Source: Flavobacteriaceae bacterium PS02337 (GTDB lineage Bacteria > Bacteroidota > Bacteroidia > Flavobacteriales > Flavobacteriaceae). From it: a DNA stretch of 64,000 nt. Position 1 is the stretch's first letter; every line of letters begins with the position of its first letter. This document shows positions 43,073-51,327 of the stretch, piece after piece. The stretch covers positions 210,245 to 274,244 of the forward strand of contig JASCOE010000009.1 of NCBI GenBank assembly GCA_029959285.1, written 5' to 3'. Under the pieces are notes generated by a model, which did not search any database, was not told where the DNA came from, and worked only from the letters and a program-made list of their open reading frames with translations. Both the position numbers and the translations under genes were made by a program.

Positions 43073-43678
43073 TTAGTAATAAATATTCAGCAAAATATCA
43101 GATTCAGAGTTATCTATTATTTTAGCTATTCTTTCGAAATATTTTTTATTTACCATTGGACAACCAAAACTGTTACAAATGTAACCATCTTTCTCTTTAT
43201 ATGGAACATCATAATAGTAATGAAAAACAATATCTCTCTTAAATGCATTGTTATTGGTTGCGTCTAAACCATACAATTTATAAGCTTTTCCAAACTTTCC
43301 ATTGTAATGATTTCCGACATAATATTTTCCTAGTGAAGTACTTAATGAATTTGGAACATTACTAAATTTCAATTTTCCTTTAATTCCAGTTTCAGAACCA
43401 GAATCGTGTGCAACCAAACCTTTATCAATAATTTTATTTTCTTTTAAATCATAAACAAAAAACCGGTTCTTACCTGATGGAATTTTCATATCAATTAAAA
43501 AAGCGATTCTTTTATTATAATTAGAATTACGATTCAATAATTTTTTAATTTCACTTACCTGATATTCAATTCTTTTATCAGTTTCTGGTGTAGAAAAAAC
43601 TTCTTTTTTATCAGATATAAAAACATAGGCAATAATAATCGCCACAAGTAAAACTCCAATAAACAGTATTTTTTTCAT
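43073..43678 (-). CDS. L,D-transpeptidase-like protein, His-to-Phe variant
   Basis: A 201-residue protein with one N-terminal membrane anchor (MKKILFIGVLLVAIIIAYVF); the start is taken at 43678. It is a paralogue of the next gene and belongs to the murein L,D-transpeptidase catalytic domain family. The catalytic block reads SFGCPMV with C173, where the sibling has SHGCPMV; thus the usual catalytic His before Gly-Cys is Phe171. The more distant HSYSAVP block is HYYYDVP here. It may be altered in activity or inactive. A run of 14 T residues lies just upstream of the start on the coding strand. Confidence 0.75.
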   Translation of the reverse strand: MKKILFIGVLLVAIIIAYVFISDKKEVFSTPETDKRIEYQVSEIKKLLNRNSNYNKRIAFLIDMKIPSGKNRFFVYDLKENKIIDKGLVAHDSGSETGIKGKLKFSNVPNSLSTSLGKYYVGNHYNGKFGKAYKLYGLDATNNNAFKRDIVFHYYYDVPYKEKDGYICNSFGCPMVNKKYFERIAKIIDNSESDILLNIYY

Positions 43679-43691
43679 TATATTATAATTC

Positions 43692-43705
43692 AAAAAAAAA
43701 AAAAA
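43692..43705. repeat. 14-base A/T homopolymer
   Basis: A run of 14 A residues on the plus strand, placed 14 to 27 bases upstream of the start codon at 43678 on the minus strand. Such runs are prone to slippage and sit where they can affect translation initiation. Confidence 0.8.
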
Positions 43706-43767
43706 ATTATCATCAAAAACTAAACTAGTTTCGACAATAAAAAGCTATTTATATCTTTAAATATTCT

Positions 43768-44367
43768 TTAGTAATAAATATCCATAATGATATTCGACTT
43801 AGAACTATCAATTATCTTTTCTATTCTCTTAAAAAATTGTTCATTAACCATTGGACAACCATGACTGTTGCTTATATAATAATCTTGTTCTTCTAACGGA
43901 ACGGCAGAATAAGAATGAAGAACAATTGCTCTTTTTAATGCATTGTTATTGCTTTCTTCTAAACCAGCCAATCTATATGCTTTTCCAAAAATCCCTCTAT
44001 ATGTTTTCCCAATAGAATATCTTCCTAAAGCGGTGCAATTAGAATTTGGAAGATTGCTAAATTTTAGCATTCCTTTAATTCCTGTTTCCGAACCTGAACC
44101 GTGAGCTACAAGACCTTGATCTATAACTTTATTCTTTTCTAAATCGTAAACATAAAAGCGATTTTTCCCAGAAGGAACTTTCATGTCAATTAAAAAAGCA
44201 ATTTTTTGATTGTATTTATGATCAATATTAATCATACTTTTTAAATCAATAATTCTGCTGTTAATTCTTTCCATTTCAATATTTGAAATAGCTTCTTCTT
44301 TGAAAGAAAGTTTTGTACCCGTAAAAAAACTCACCGTCATAAACAAAACCAAATAGAATAGTTTCAT
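43768..44367 (-). CDS. Murein L,D-transpeptidase-like protein
   Basis: A 199-residue exported protein (hydrophobic start MKLFYLVLFMTVSFFTGTKL). It shows KNRFYVYDLEKNKVIDQGLV, VAHGSGSETGIKG, and ends with SNSHGCPMV, where H169 and C171 fit the YkuD/L,D-transpeptidase active site. It would form 3-3 cross-links or attach proteins to peptidoglycan in the periplasm. The paralogue at 43073 lacks the His. It ends 5 bases after porQ starts downstream on this strand, so it follows porQ in transcription. Confidence 0.82.
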   Translation of the reverse strand: MKLFYLVLFMTVSFFTGTKLSFKEEAISNIEMERINSRIIDLKSMINIDHKYNQKIAFLIDMKVPSGKNRFYVYDLEKNKVIDQGLVAHGSGSETGIKGMLKFSNLPNSNCTALGRYSIGKTYRGIFGKAYRLAGLEESNNNALKRAIVLHSYSAVPLEEQDYYISNSHGCPMVNEQFFKRIEKIIDSSKSNIIMDIYY

Positions 44368-44371
44368 ATAA

Positions 44372-45391
44372 TTATTGGAAATTTAAAATTAAACCGAAAA
44401 GACTTGTATTTGCTGCCAATGTATACCTAGAATATGAATAATTAAATTTTAACTTATTGATCTTTAAACCAAAACCTAAAGAAACTCCTGAAAAATTACG
44501 CTGTTCTTCTACTCTTAATTCTTCTCCTCTCCTAAAATTGTAACCTACGCGAAAATTAAATGCTTTTTGAGGAAAAAGTTCCACACCAAAAGTTACGTGT
44601 CGCAAAGCATTATTTACAAATGAAACTTTCTCTGGATTTGTCGATCCGTCTAGATTAGTTTCTCCTCGAACTGGATTTGAAAAAGAAATATTCCATTGTT
44701 GGAGATTTTCTAACGAAAGATGCCAGCGAATCGGAACGTGTTCTAATTCCTGAGAAATACCTGCCACAATTTCAAACGGTAAATTTTCTTTAATTCCAGA
44801 ATATGTTGTGAATTGCGTACCAATATTACGAACTACTAGACCTAGATTTAAATTTCTATCTTCAACTATATACAAAAGACCTAAATCAACTGCGCCTCCA
44901 ATAGAATTATAGTTTTCTAAAGATGAAGTAATTAACTTAGCGTTTGCACCTATATAAAGATTAGTATAAGGAACGTTGTACGCATATCCTAAGGTTAATG
45001 CACCTTCACTTCCTGTAAAATTAGAAGTCGCTTGTCCATTTTCATCATAACCTTCAAACGAACCATAATTTACATAACTAATTCCGGCATAAAAAGTTTG
45101 TACGTGTCTATCGTAAGTATAAGCGTATGAAGCTGTTCCGTAAGACGCTTCTCCGTAATAACTCCCATAATTCAGTGCAAGGTGATTGTCCATATCCGGA
45201 TTTATAAGTGCTGGATTAGACATAGCTTGATTAACATCTTCATCATATATTGTAACAATATCTCCTCCTAACGCCGCCTGTCTTGGTGAAGTGGTTAAAT
45301 TTAAAAACTGATAGGTGTAACGCCCTCCAACTTGTCCGAAAGAAACCGAACAAATTAAGATCATAAAAAATAAAACAACTTGTTTTGGCAT
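44372..45391 (-). CDS. porQ: Type IX secretion system protein PorQ
   Basis: A 339-residue outer membrane protein with signal peptide (ends SFGQ). The beginning of the mature chain VGGRYTYQFLNLTTSPRQAALGG is the hallmark of PorQ; the rest is a 14-strand-like beta barrel related to FadL/PorV. In Porphyromonas, PorQ works with PorU and PorZ in the attachment complex of type IX secretion. A -7 element TATCTTTG lies at 45437-45430. The L,D-transpeptidase-like gene follows after 5 bases. Confidence 0.92.
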   Translation of the reverse strand: MPKQVVLFFMILICSVSFGQVGGRYTYQFLNLTTSPRQAALGGDIVTIYDEDVNQAMSNPALINPDMDNHLALNYGSYYGEASYGTASYAYTYDRHVQTFYAGISYVNYGSFEGYDENGQATSNFTGSEGALTLGYAYNVPYTNLYIGANAKLITSSLENYNSIGGAVDLGLLYIVEDRNLNLGLVVRNIGTQFTTYSGIKENLPFEIVAGISQELEHVPIRWHLSLENLQQWNISFSNPVRGETNLDGSTNPEKVSFVNNALRHVTFGVELFPQKAFNFRVGYNFRRGEELRVEEQRNFSGVSLGFGLKINKLKFNYSYSRYTLAANTSLFGLILNFQ

Positions 45392-45429
45392 TTTGCTTTT
45401 GGCGCTCCTATATGGGAATAACGCAAATG

Positions 45430-45437
45430 CAAAGATA
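45430..45437 (-). promoter_or_regulatory. Putative -7 element of porQ
   Basis: TATCTTTG on the minus strand, 40 bases before the start. A TTTG -33 element at the right distance is missing. Confidence 0.35.
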
Positions 45438-45532
45438 AAATTATATAACTTAAAAAATAAATTTTATAACTATATGTGAATCAAATAAAAAAGCAATAAA
45501 TCAGATTAAAAAACCTAAGTAAAATCACAAAA

Positions 45533-45573
45533 AAAATCCAAATTCCAATTGCAAAAATTGGTATTTGGATTTT
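45533..45573 (-). terminator. Terminator of lon
   Basis: AAAATCCAAATTCCAATT pairs with AATTGGTATTTGGATTTT (one mismatch) downstream of the lon stop, with T residues after it on the minus strand. Confidence 0.85.
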
Positions 45574-45598
45574 CTATTTTTATTGAAAATTGAAAAAA

Positions 45599-48052
45599 TT
45601 ATTTCAACTCTTTCGCATTTTTAACGTTTTGATCTGTTAAAGCTAAAGCAAGTACTTCGCTCATTTCTTTCACATAATGAAAAGTAAGACCTTCTAAGTA
45701 TTCTGCTTTTATTTCATCAATATCACTTTTGTTTTCGTGACATAAAATGATTTCTTTAATGTTAGCTCTTTTTGCTGCTAAGATTTTTTCTTTAATTCCA
45801 CCAACAGGCAATACTTTTCCTCTAAGTGTAATTTCTCCAGTCATGGCAATACTTTTCTTCACTTTCTTTTGAGTCAAAAGTGAAACTAAAGAAGTCAGCA
45901 TCGCAATACCTGCACTTGGTCCGTCTTTTGGAGTTGCTCCTTCTGGAACGTGCAAGTGAATATTGTATTTTTGGAAAATTTCTGTTTTTAAACCTAATTT
46001 CTTAGCATTAGCCTTGATATATTCTAAAGCAATAGTTGCAGATTCTTTCATTACAGTTCCAAGATTTCCTGTAATCGTCAATGCGCCTTTTCCTTCAGAA
46101 ATTAAAGATTCGATAAACAAAATATCTCCACCAACACTAGTCCAAGCTAAACCTGTAACTACTCCAGCAACATCGTTATTTTCATATTTATCACGCTCTA
46201 ATCTAGGAACTCCTAAAATAGTTACAATATCTTCGTCTGTAACTTTTTTATTGTACTCCTCTTCCATTGCAACAGATTTTGCCGCATTTCTGATAACCTG
46301 AGCAATTTTAGTTTCTAAATTACGAACTCCAGATTCTCTTGTATAACCTTCAACAATTTTTTCTAATTGTTTTTTACCAATCGTCAAATCTTTAGACGTT
46401 AAACCGTGCGCTTCTAATTGTTTTGGAAAAAGGTGTCTTTTTGCAATTTCAACTTTTTCTTCAATTGTGTAACCAGACATTTTGATTACTTCCATTCTAT
46501 CACGTAATGCTGGCTGAATAGTTGCCATATTGTTTGAAGTCGCAATAAACATCACTTTAGACAAATCATAACCCATTTCTAGGAAATTATCATAAAAAGC
46601 ACTGTTTTGCTCTGGATCTAAAACTTCCAATAAAGCAGAAGATGGATCTCCGCTATTTCCGCTTGATAATTTATCAATCTCGTCTAAAATGAAAACTGGA
46701 TTTGATGTTCCAGCTTTTTTCAAACTCTGGATAATTCTTCCTGGCATTGCACCAATATAGGTTTTTCTGTGCCCGCGAATTTCCGCTTCATCACGCAATC
46801 CGCCTAAAGAAATACGTACATATTCACGTCCTAAAGCTTCTGCAACAGAACGACCAATAGATGTTTTACCAACTCCCGGAGGTCCTGTTAAACATATAAT
46901 TGGCGATTTCATATCATTTCGCAATTTTAAAACTGCCAAATGTTCAATCATTCTTTTCTTAACTTCATCAAGACCAAAATGATCTTTATCTAAAACTTTT
47001 TGAGCAAATTTTAAATCAAATTTATCTTTTGAATATTCGCCCCAAGGCAATTCTAAAAATAATTCTAAATAGTTACGCTGAATTCCAAAATCTGGCGATT
47101 GCGGATTCATTCTGCGCATTTTAGACAATTCTTTTTCGAAATGTTTCTGCGTTTTTTCGTCCCATTTTTTGGTTTTCGCTTTCAGTCCCATTTCGTCCAT
47201 TTCTTCTTCTTGCGAAACGCCTCCCAATTCTTCTTGAATGGTTTTCATTTGCTGATGAAGGAAATATTCTCTTTGCTGCTGATCTAAATCAAAACGAACT
47301 TTTGACTGAATATCGTTCTTCAATTCTAATTTTTGAAGTTCAACATTCATATAACGTAAAGTCTCTAAAGCGCGATCTTTCAATCCATTTATCGATAAAA
47401 GACCTTGTTTTTCTTTTACAGATAAATTCATGTTTGAAGAAACAAAATTGATCAAAAACGACTGGCTTTCAATATTTTTAATCGCAAAAGTAGCTTCAGA
47501 AGGAATATTTGGACTTTCTTTTATAATTTGAATTGCTAATTCTTTTACAGAATCTAAAATAGCTGTAAATTCAGAATCATTTTCATCTGGACGATCTTCT
47601 GCAACTTCTTTTATTGTTGCTGTCATGTATGGTTCTTCGGCAACAACTTCGTCAATTTCGAATCGTTTTTTTCCTTGAAGAATAACCGTAACATTTCCGT
47701 CAGGCATTTTAAGAACACGTAAAATACGAGCAACAGTTCCTATTTTATGAATATCATCTTTTGACGGATCTTCATCTTCTTCATTAATTTGAGAAACAAC
47801 TCCAATAATTTTTCCGCCTGCATTTGCGTCATTAATCAGTTTTATCGATTTATCTCTTCCTGCAGAAATCGGAATAACAACTCCTGGGAATAAAACAGTA
47901 TTTCGTAAAGGCAAAATTGGAAGCGAAACAGGAAGTTCCTCATTGTTCATTTCCTCTTCATCTTCTGGTGTCAATAATGGAATTAATTCTGCCTCAGAGT
48001 CAAATTCTTGAAGTGACAGATTGTCAATAGTAAGTATTTTATGGTTTGACAT
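45599..48052 (-). CDS. lon: ATP-dependent protease Lon
   Basis: An 817-residue LonA protease. The N-terminal substrate-binding domain starts at LPILPLRNTVLFPGVVIPI (about residue 45). Walker A is GPPGVGKT at residues 390-397, Walker B is VFILDEID, and the catalytic dyad is S713 (in KDGPSAGIA) with K756 (in GGIKEKI). It degrades misfolded and short-lived regulatory proteins in the cytoplasm as a hexamer. It is slightly longer than the E. coli enzyme (784) through its N-terminal extension. It has its own terminator and is divergent from the sigma factor gene. Confidence 0.97.
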   Translation of the reverse strand: MSNHKILTIDNLSLQEFDSEAELIPLLTPEDEEEMNNEELPVSLPILPLRNTVLFPGVVIPISAGRDKSIKLINDANAGGKIIGVVSQINEEDEDPSKDDIHKIGTVARILRVLKMPDGNVTVILQGKKRFEIDEVVAEEPYMTATIKEVAEDRPDENDSEFTAILDSVKELAIQIIKESPNIPSEATFAIKNIESQSFLINFVSSNMNLSVKEKQGLLSINGLKDRALETLRYMNVELQKLELKNDIQSKVRFDLDQQQREYFLHQQMKTIQEELGGVSQEEEMDEMGLKAKTKKWDEKTQKHFEKELSKMRRMNPQSPDFGIQRNYLELFLELPWGEYSKDKFDLKFAQKVLDKDHFGLDEVKKRMIEHLAVLKLRNDMKSPIICLTGPPGVGKTSIGRSVAEALGREYVRISLGGLRDEAEIRGHRKTYIGAMPGRIIQSLKKAGTSNPVFILDEIDKLSSGNSGDPSSALLEVLDPEQNSAFYDNFLEMGYDLSKVMFIATSNNMATIQPALRDRMEVIKMSGYTIEEKVEIAKRHLFPKQLEAHGLTSKDLTIGKKQLEKIVEGYTRESGVRNLETKIAQVIRNAAKSVAMEEEYNKKVTDEDIVTILGVPRLERDKYENNDVAGVVTGLAWTSVGGDILFIESLISEGKGALTITGNLGTVMKESATIALEYIKANAKKLGLKTEIFQKYNIHLHVPEGATPKDGPSAGIAMLTSLVSLLTQKKVKKSIAMTGEITLRGKVLPVGGIKEKILAAKRANIKEIILCHENKSDIDEIKAEYLEGLTFHYVKEMSEVLALALTDQNVKNAKELK

Positions 48053-48277
48053 AATAATATATAAGTCGTTTTGTCATTAAAATTTTTATGCTATTTGTAA
48101 AAACGATATCGCTTTATGGAGTTTTACTTGAAAATACATTCTGCTACTCCATTACAAGATAGGCCATAAAAATAGACAATCATTATGCCAAATGCAAAAG
48201 AAGTCAGTTCGAATATTAGAATTTTGAATGTTTGATTTCATCATTTTCAAAAAAAATAAAATTAATTTTATAAAAAG

Positions 48278-48303
48278 TGTAACAAACTAAAAAAAGCAAA
48301 GTC
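48278..48303 (+). promoter_or_regulatory. ECF-type promoter upstream of sigma gene
   Basis: TGTAAC (48278-48283) and GTC (48301-48303) with 17 bases between AAC and GTC look like the AAC / CGTC pair of promoters read by ECF sigma factors. The spacing to the TTG start at 48329 gives a short leader. Suggests autoregulation. Confidence 0.5.
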
Positions 48304-48328
48304 CTTTATAAAAACCAAAAGCCACTAC

Positions 48329-48883
48329 TTGAATATAAATGACCAAAATATCGAAGAATTAATTGCGCTTTGTAAAAATCAAAATCAAAAAGCGCAGTTT
48401 GAAATTTACAATCGCTATTGTAAGGCGATGTATAATGTGGCTTACCGAATTGTAAAAGACGAACATTTTGCACAAGACGTCATGCAGGAAGGTTTCTTAA
48501 AAGCTTTTACAAAAATCAATGACTATAAACAAGAAGTGGCTTTTGGAGCATGGTTAAAAAAAATAATCATCAATTATAGCATCGATTTTTATAAGAAAAA
48601 CAATTCTTTTCAGGTAGAAGATTTAAGTAAACAACTTTATAAAATTGAAGAAAATGATGGAATTATCTCTGAAAATATTGACTTAAACAATCTAAAGGTA
48701 AAACAGGTTTTAGATACTATTCTGCAACTTAAAGATAATTATAGAATGGTGCTGACATTATTTTACATTGAAGGTTACGATCAGGAAGAAATTTGCGAAA
48801 TCTTAAATATTACTTATGCCAATTGCAGAACAACCTTGAGCAGAGCCAAAGATAGTTTACGAAAAAAATTAGAGGAAATATAA
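48329..48883 (+). CDS. ECF-type RNA polymerase sigma factor
   Basis: A 184-residue sigma-70 family ECF protein. Region 2 is about residues 25-92 (FEIYNRYCKAMYNVAYRIVKD, DVMQEGFLKAF), and region 4 about 125-182 (RMVLTLFYIEGYDQEEICEIL). No ATG is in frame upstream, and the first internal ATG (residue 34) would cut region 2, so TTG at 48329 is the best start. It stands at the head of an operon with an anti-sigma-like gene, DUF4097 and head-GIN genes, so it probably controls envelope stress or surface functions. Confidence 0.87.
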   Translation: MNINDQNIEELIALCKNQNQKAQFEIYNRYCKAMYNVAYRIVKDEHFAQDVMQEGFLKAFTKINDYKQEVAFGAWLKKIIINYSIDFYKKNNSFQVEDLSKQLYKIEENDGIISENIDLNNLKVKQVLDTILQLKDNYRMVLTLFYIEGYDQEEICEILNITYANCRTTLSRAKDSLRKKLEEI

Positions 48884-48884
48884 A

Positions 48885-49430
48885 ATGAACAGGAATATGA
48901 AAAATGAAAAAGACAATTTAGACAACTTATTCAGCAAATTTGAAAATCAATGGGATATTCAGGAATTAAATTCTGATCACCAAATGGATTTTCTACAAAA
49001 ATTAAACAAGAAACAACCAAAGAAAAAATACTGGTTCGTAACTGCTATTGCCGCTTCGATTGTATTAATGCTTGGAGTTTCTATTTTTTATAAAAATGAA
49101 AAACCGAAAGAATTCAAATTTGCTTCTAAAGAAACTAAACGCACCGATTCAATTTTTAATATTCTAATTGATAATGAACTGATTAAATTGAAAGAAAAAA
49201 GTTCGCCAGAAAATGAGCAGATTATTAATGACGCATTAAAACAAATGAAAACTTTTGATGCCGATTACCAAAAAATCATAAATGAACTGCAAAAAAACGG
49301 CGAAAACAAACAGATTATTTATGCTATGATTAGCAATCTGCAAACTAGAATTTCTTTTTTACAAACCGTTTTAAAAAGAATTGAAGACAACGAAAAATTT
49401 AAAAACACATCTGATGAAAAAACATTATAA
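48885..49430 (+). CDS. Probable anti-sigma factor, single-pass membrane protein
   Basis: A 181-residue protein with an N-terminal cytoplasmic segment (residues 1-45), one membrane helix (about 48-67, WFVTAIAASIVLMLGVSIFY) and a helical periplasmic domain. It starts one base after the sigma gene stop. Sequence similarity to known anti-sigma families is not visible to me, but its position, topology and the helix DNLFSKFENQWDIQEL fit a membrane anti-sigma factor. A coiled-coil C-terminal part could sense envelope proteins. Confidence 0.65.
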   Translation: MNRNMKNEKDNLDNLFSKFENQWDIQELNSDHQMDFLQKLNKKQPKKKYWFVTAIAASIVLMLGVSIFYKNEKPKEFKFASKETKRTDSIFNILIDNELIKLKEKSSPENEQIINDALKQMKTFDADYQKIINELQKNGENKQIIYAMISNLQTRISFLQTVLKRIEDNEKFKNTSDEKTL

Positions 49431-50472
49431 CATATTAATTTTATTTCTTTTGATTCCTTTTTTAGGATTTTCAAATGATGACACTTTTATCACCAAACAA
49501 AAAACGATTAAAAAAACGTATATCGTAAATTCTAATGCAGGAATTGATATCGACAATAAATACGGAAGCATTACAGTCTCAACTTGGGACGAAGACAAAA
49601 TTGATCTGGATATTACAATCAAAGTTAATGGTCCAAATGAAAACTGGGTAAACGAACGTCTGAACAGTATTGATGTAGATATTACCGCTTTGAAAGGTAT
49701 GGTTTCTGCCGTGACTAATTTGGGAAGTTCTAGCCTAAAAAGTAAAGGAAGCAATAACAGTTTTGAGATTAATTATGTAATTAAAATCCCGAAAAATGGT
49801 TCTATAAAATTGATTAACAAATACGGAAACATTTCAGTTTTAAACGCAGAATCTTCTACAGATATAAGCTGTAAATATGGAAAAGTGAGTTTAGGAAAAC
49901 TGAACGGATCTAATAATCAAATCGAGATTGCTTATTGTCAGAATTCAAGCGTTGATTACATAAAAGCGGGAAATATTAATGCGAGATATTCTGGTCTTAA
50001 AATTAATAATTCAGGAAATTTAAATCTTGATGCCAGTTATACAGATGTAAATTTAAACGATGGTCAAAACATCAAATACAATTGTAATTATGGAACTTTT
50101 AAGTTTCAAAAAATCAATTCTTTAAATGGTTCTGGAAATTATCTTACAGTCATTATTGGCGAGATTTCAAGTAACTTTACATTTGATACGAATTACAGCA
50201 AAATTAATATTGATAATATGACTGAAAAAGCTGGAAATGTAACAATCAATTCTGGATATACAGATATTTCTTTAGGTTACGCTCCAAATTATGCTTTTGA
50301 TTTTGATATTTCTGCAAGATATTCAAACATTAAACATGATAATAGTTTAGATGTTTCGGTATCAGAAGTTAAAAGTAACAGCAAAAGAATCAGTGGTTTC
50401 TACAAGAAAAAAGGACAAAATAAGGTCAATATTAATTCGAATTACGGGAATATTTCATTATTAAAAAATTAA
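49414..50472 (+). CDS. DUF4097-like exported protein
   Basis: A 352-residue protein when started at 49414 (MKKHYNILILFLLIPFLGF); this gives a signal peptide and a 17-base overlap with the previous gene, while the earlier ATG at 49381 lengthens it by 11 residues. The chain is full of short strands that build a beta-solenoid (IDIDNKYGSITVSTWDEDKIDL, INKYGNISVLNAE, NSNYGNISLL), the pattern of DUF4097 adhesin-like proteins. Its role is unknown; with head-GIN proteins it is a common output of ECF operons in Bacteroidota. Confidence 0.75.
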   Translation: MKKHYNILILFLLIPFLGFSNDDTFITKQKTIKKTYIVNSNAGIDIDNKYGSITVSTWDEDKIDLDITIKVNGPNENWVNERLNSIDVDITALKGMVSAVTNLGSSSLKSKGSNNSFEINYVIKIPKNGSIKLINKYGNISVLNAESSTDISCKYGKVSLGKLNGSNNQIEIAYCQNSSVDYIKAGNINARYSGLKINNSGNLNLDASYTDVNLNDGQNIKYNCNYGTFKFQKINSLNGSGNYLTVIIGEISSNFTFDTNYSKINIDNMTEKAGNVTINSGYTDISLGYAPNYAFDFDISARYSNIKHDNSLDVSVSEVKSNSKRISGFYKKKGQNKVNINSNYGNISLLKN

Positions 50473-50491
50473 TCATCTAAAAATCAAAACA

Positions 50492-51214
50492 ATGAAAAAA
50501 AATTATCAATTAGCAATTTTATTTGCTTTTCTAATTTCCTTTGCGGCTAATGCACAACAAAAAATTAACGGAAACGGAAAGGTTGTATCCGAAACAAGAA
50601 CGACATCATCATACGATGGAATAAAAATTTCTGGCTTTTTTGATGTCGATTTAGTTGCCGGGAAAGAAGGAAAAATTACAATTGCGGGCGAACAAAATAT
50701 TATTTCTGCGATTGTAGTTGAAGTTGTAGAAAATACTTTGAAAATTTATGTAAAGAAAGGAATTAATTTACGACCAAGTACTGGAAAAAAAGTAGAAATA
50801 GTAGTTCCATTTGAAAAAATATCAGAGCTTAATCTTTCTGGTTCAGGAGATATTACTGCACAGAATCCTATTAAAAATGATAAGTTTACAGCAAAATTAT
50901 CTGGTTCTGGTGATCTAGACCTAAATGTGATTTCAAATTCTTTCGATTTCAGTCTGAGCGGTTCGGGAGACATTAAATTAAAAGGTAATTCAGATAATAT
51001 TTCGATCAAACTTTCTGGCTCTGGCGATATTGAAGCATCTACTTTGAAATCAAAAAATGCTGATATAAATGTTTCTGGTTCTGGAGATGTAGCAGTTAAT
51101 TGTAGCGAAAGTTTAACTGCTAGAGTTTCTGGCTCTGGAGATATCAAATACACTGGAAATCCAGAGAAAAGAGATGTAAAAGTTTCTGGTTCTGGATCTA
51201 TTTCAAAAGGTTAA
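50492..51214 (+). CDS. Head-GIN domain (DUF2807) exported protein
   Basis: A 240-residue protein with signal peptide (ends NAQQ). It has a DUF2807 auto-transporter-adhesin-like head GIN domain: ISGFFDVDLVAGKEG at the start and then seven repeated SGSGD units about 16-20 residues apart (LNLSGSGDITA, AKLSGSGDLDL and so on), forming a right-handed beta helix. It follows the DUF4097 gene by 19 bases and ends the operon. Function in the envelope is unknown. Confidence 0.88.
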   Translation: MKKNYQLAILFAFLISFAANAQQKINGNGKVVSETRTTSSYDGIKISGFFDVDLVAGKEGKITIAGEQNIISAIVVEVVENTLKIYVKKGINLRPSTGKKVEIVVPFEKISELNLSGSGDITAQNPIKNDKFTAKLSGSGDLDLNVISNSFDFSLSGSGDIKLKGNSDNISIKLSGSGDIEASTLKSKNADINVSGSGDVAVNCSESLTARVSGSGDIKYTGNPEKRDVKVSGSGSISKG

Positions 51215-51227
51215 TTATTTAAAATAA

Positions 51228-51284
51228 AATATCACGAATTACAAAACTATCATCAATCAAATAATTACTGCAATTCGTGATATT
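51228..51284 (+). terminator. Hairpin after head-GIN gene
   Basis: AATATCACGAATT (51228-51240) and AATTCGTGATATT (51272-51284), perfect 13-base arms, with a 31-base loop and T-rich sequence after it. Confidence 0.7.
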
Positions 51285-51293
51285 ATTTTTATC

Positions 51294-51327
51294 AAAGACG
51301 TTTCGATTAATTTAAAACGTCTTTTTT
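51294..51327 (+). terminator. Second hairpin, overlapping end of MFS gene
   Basis: AAAGACGTTT (51294-51303) and AAAACGTCTTT (51314-51324) are followed by T residues on the plus strand, so it can stop plus-strand reads. Its right arm codes the last residues of the convergent MFS gene. Confidence 0.65.

Noticed and set aside
45963-46301. Plus-strand ORF inside lon
   Set aside because: It lies wholly antisense to a conserved, intact protease gene; likewise many shadows in rpsA, glgB and GH31 were left out.
50746-51153. Minus-strand ORF with repeated SPEPE units
   Set aside because: It is the antisense of the SGSGD repeats of the head-GIN gene.
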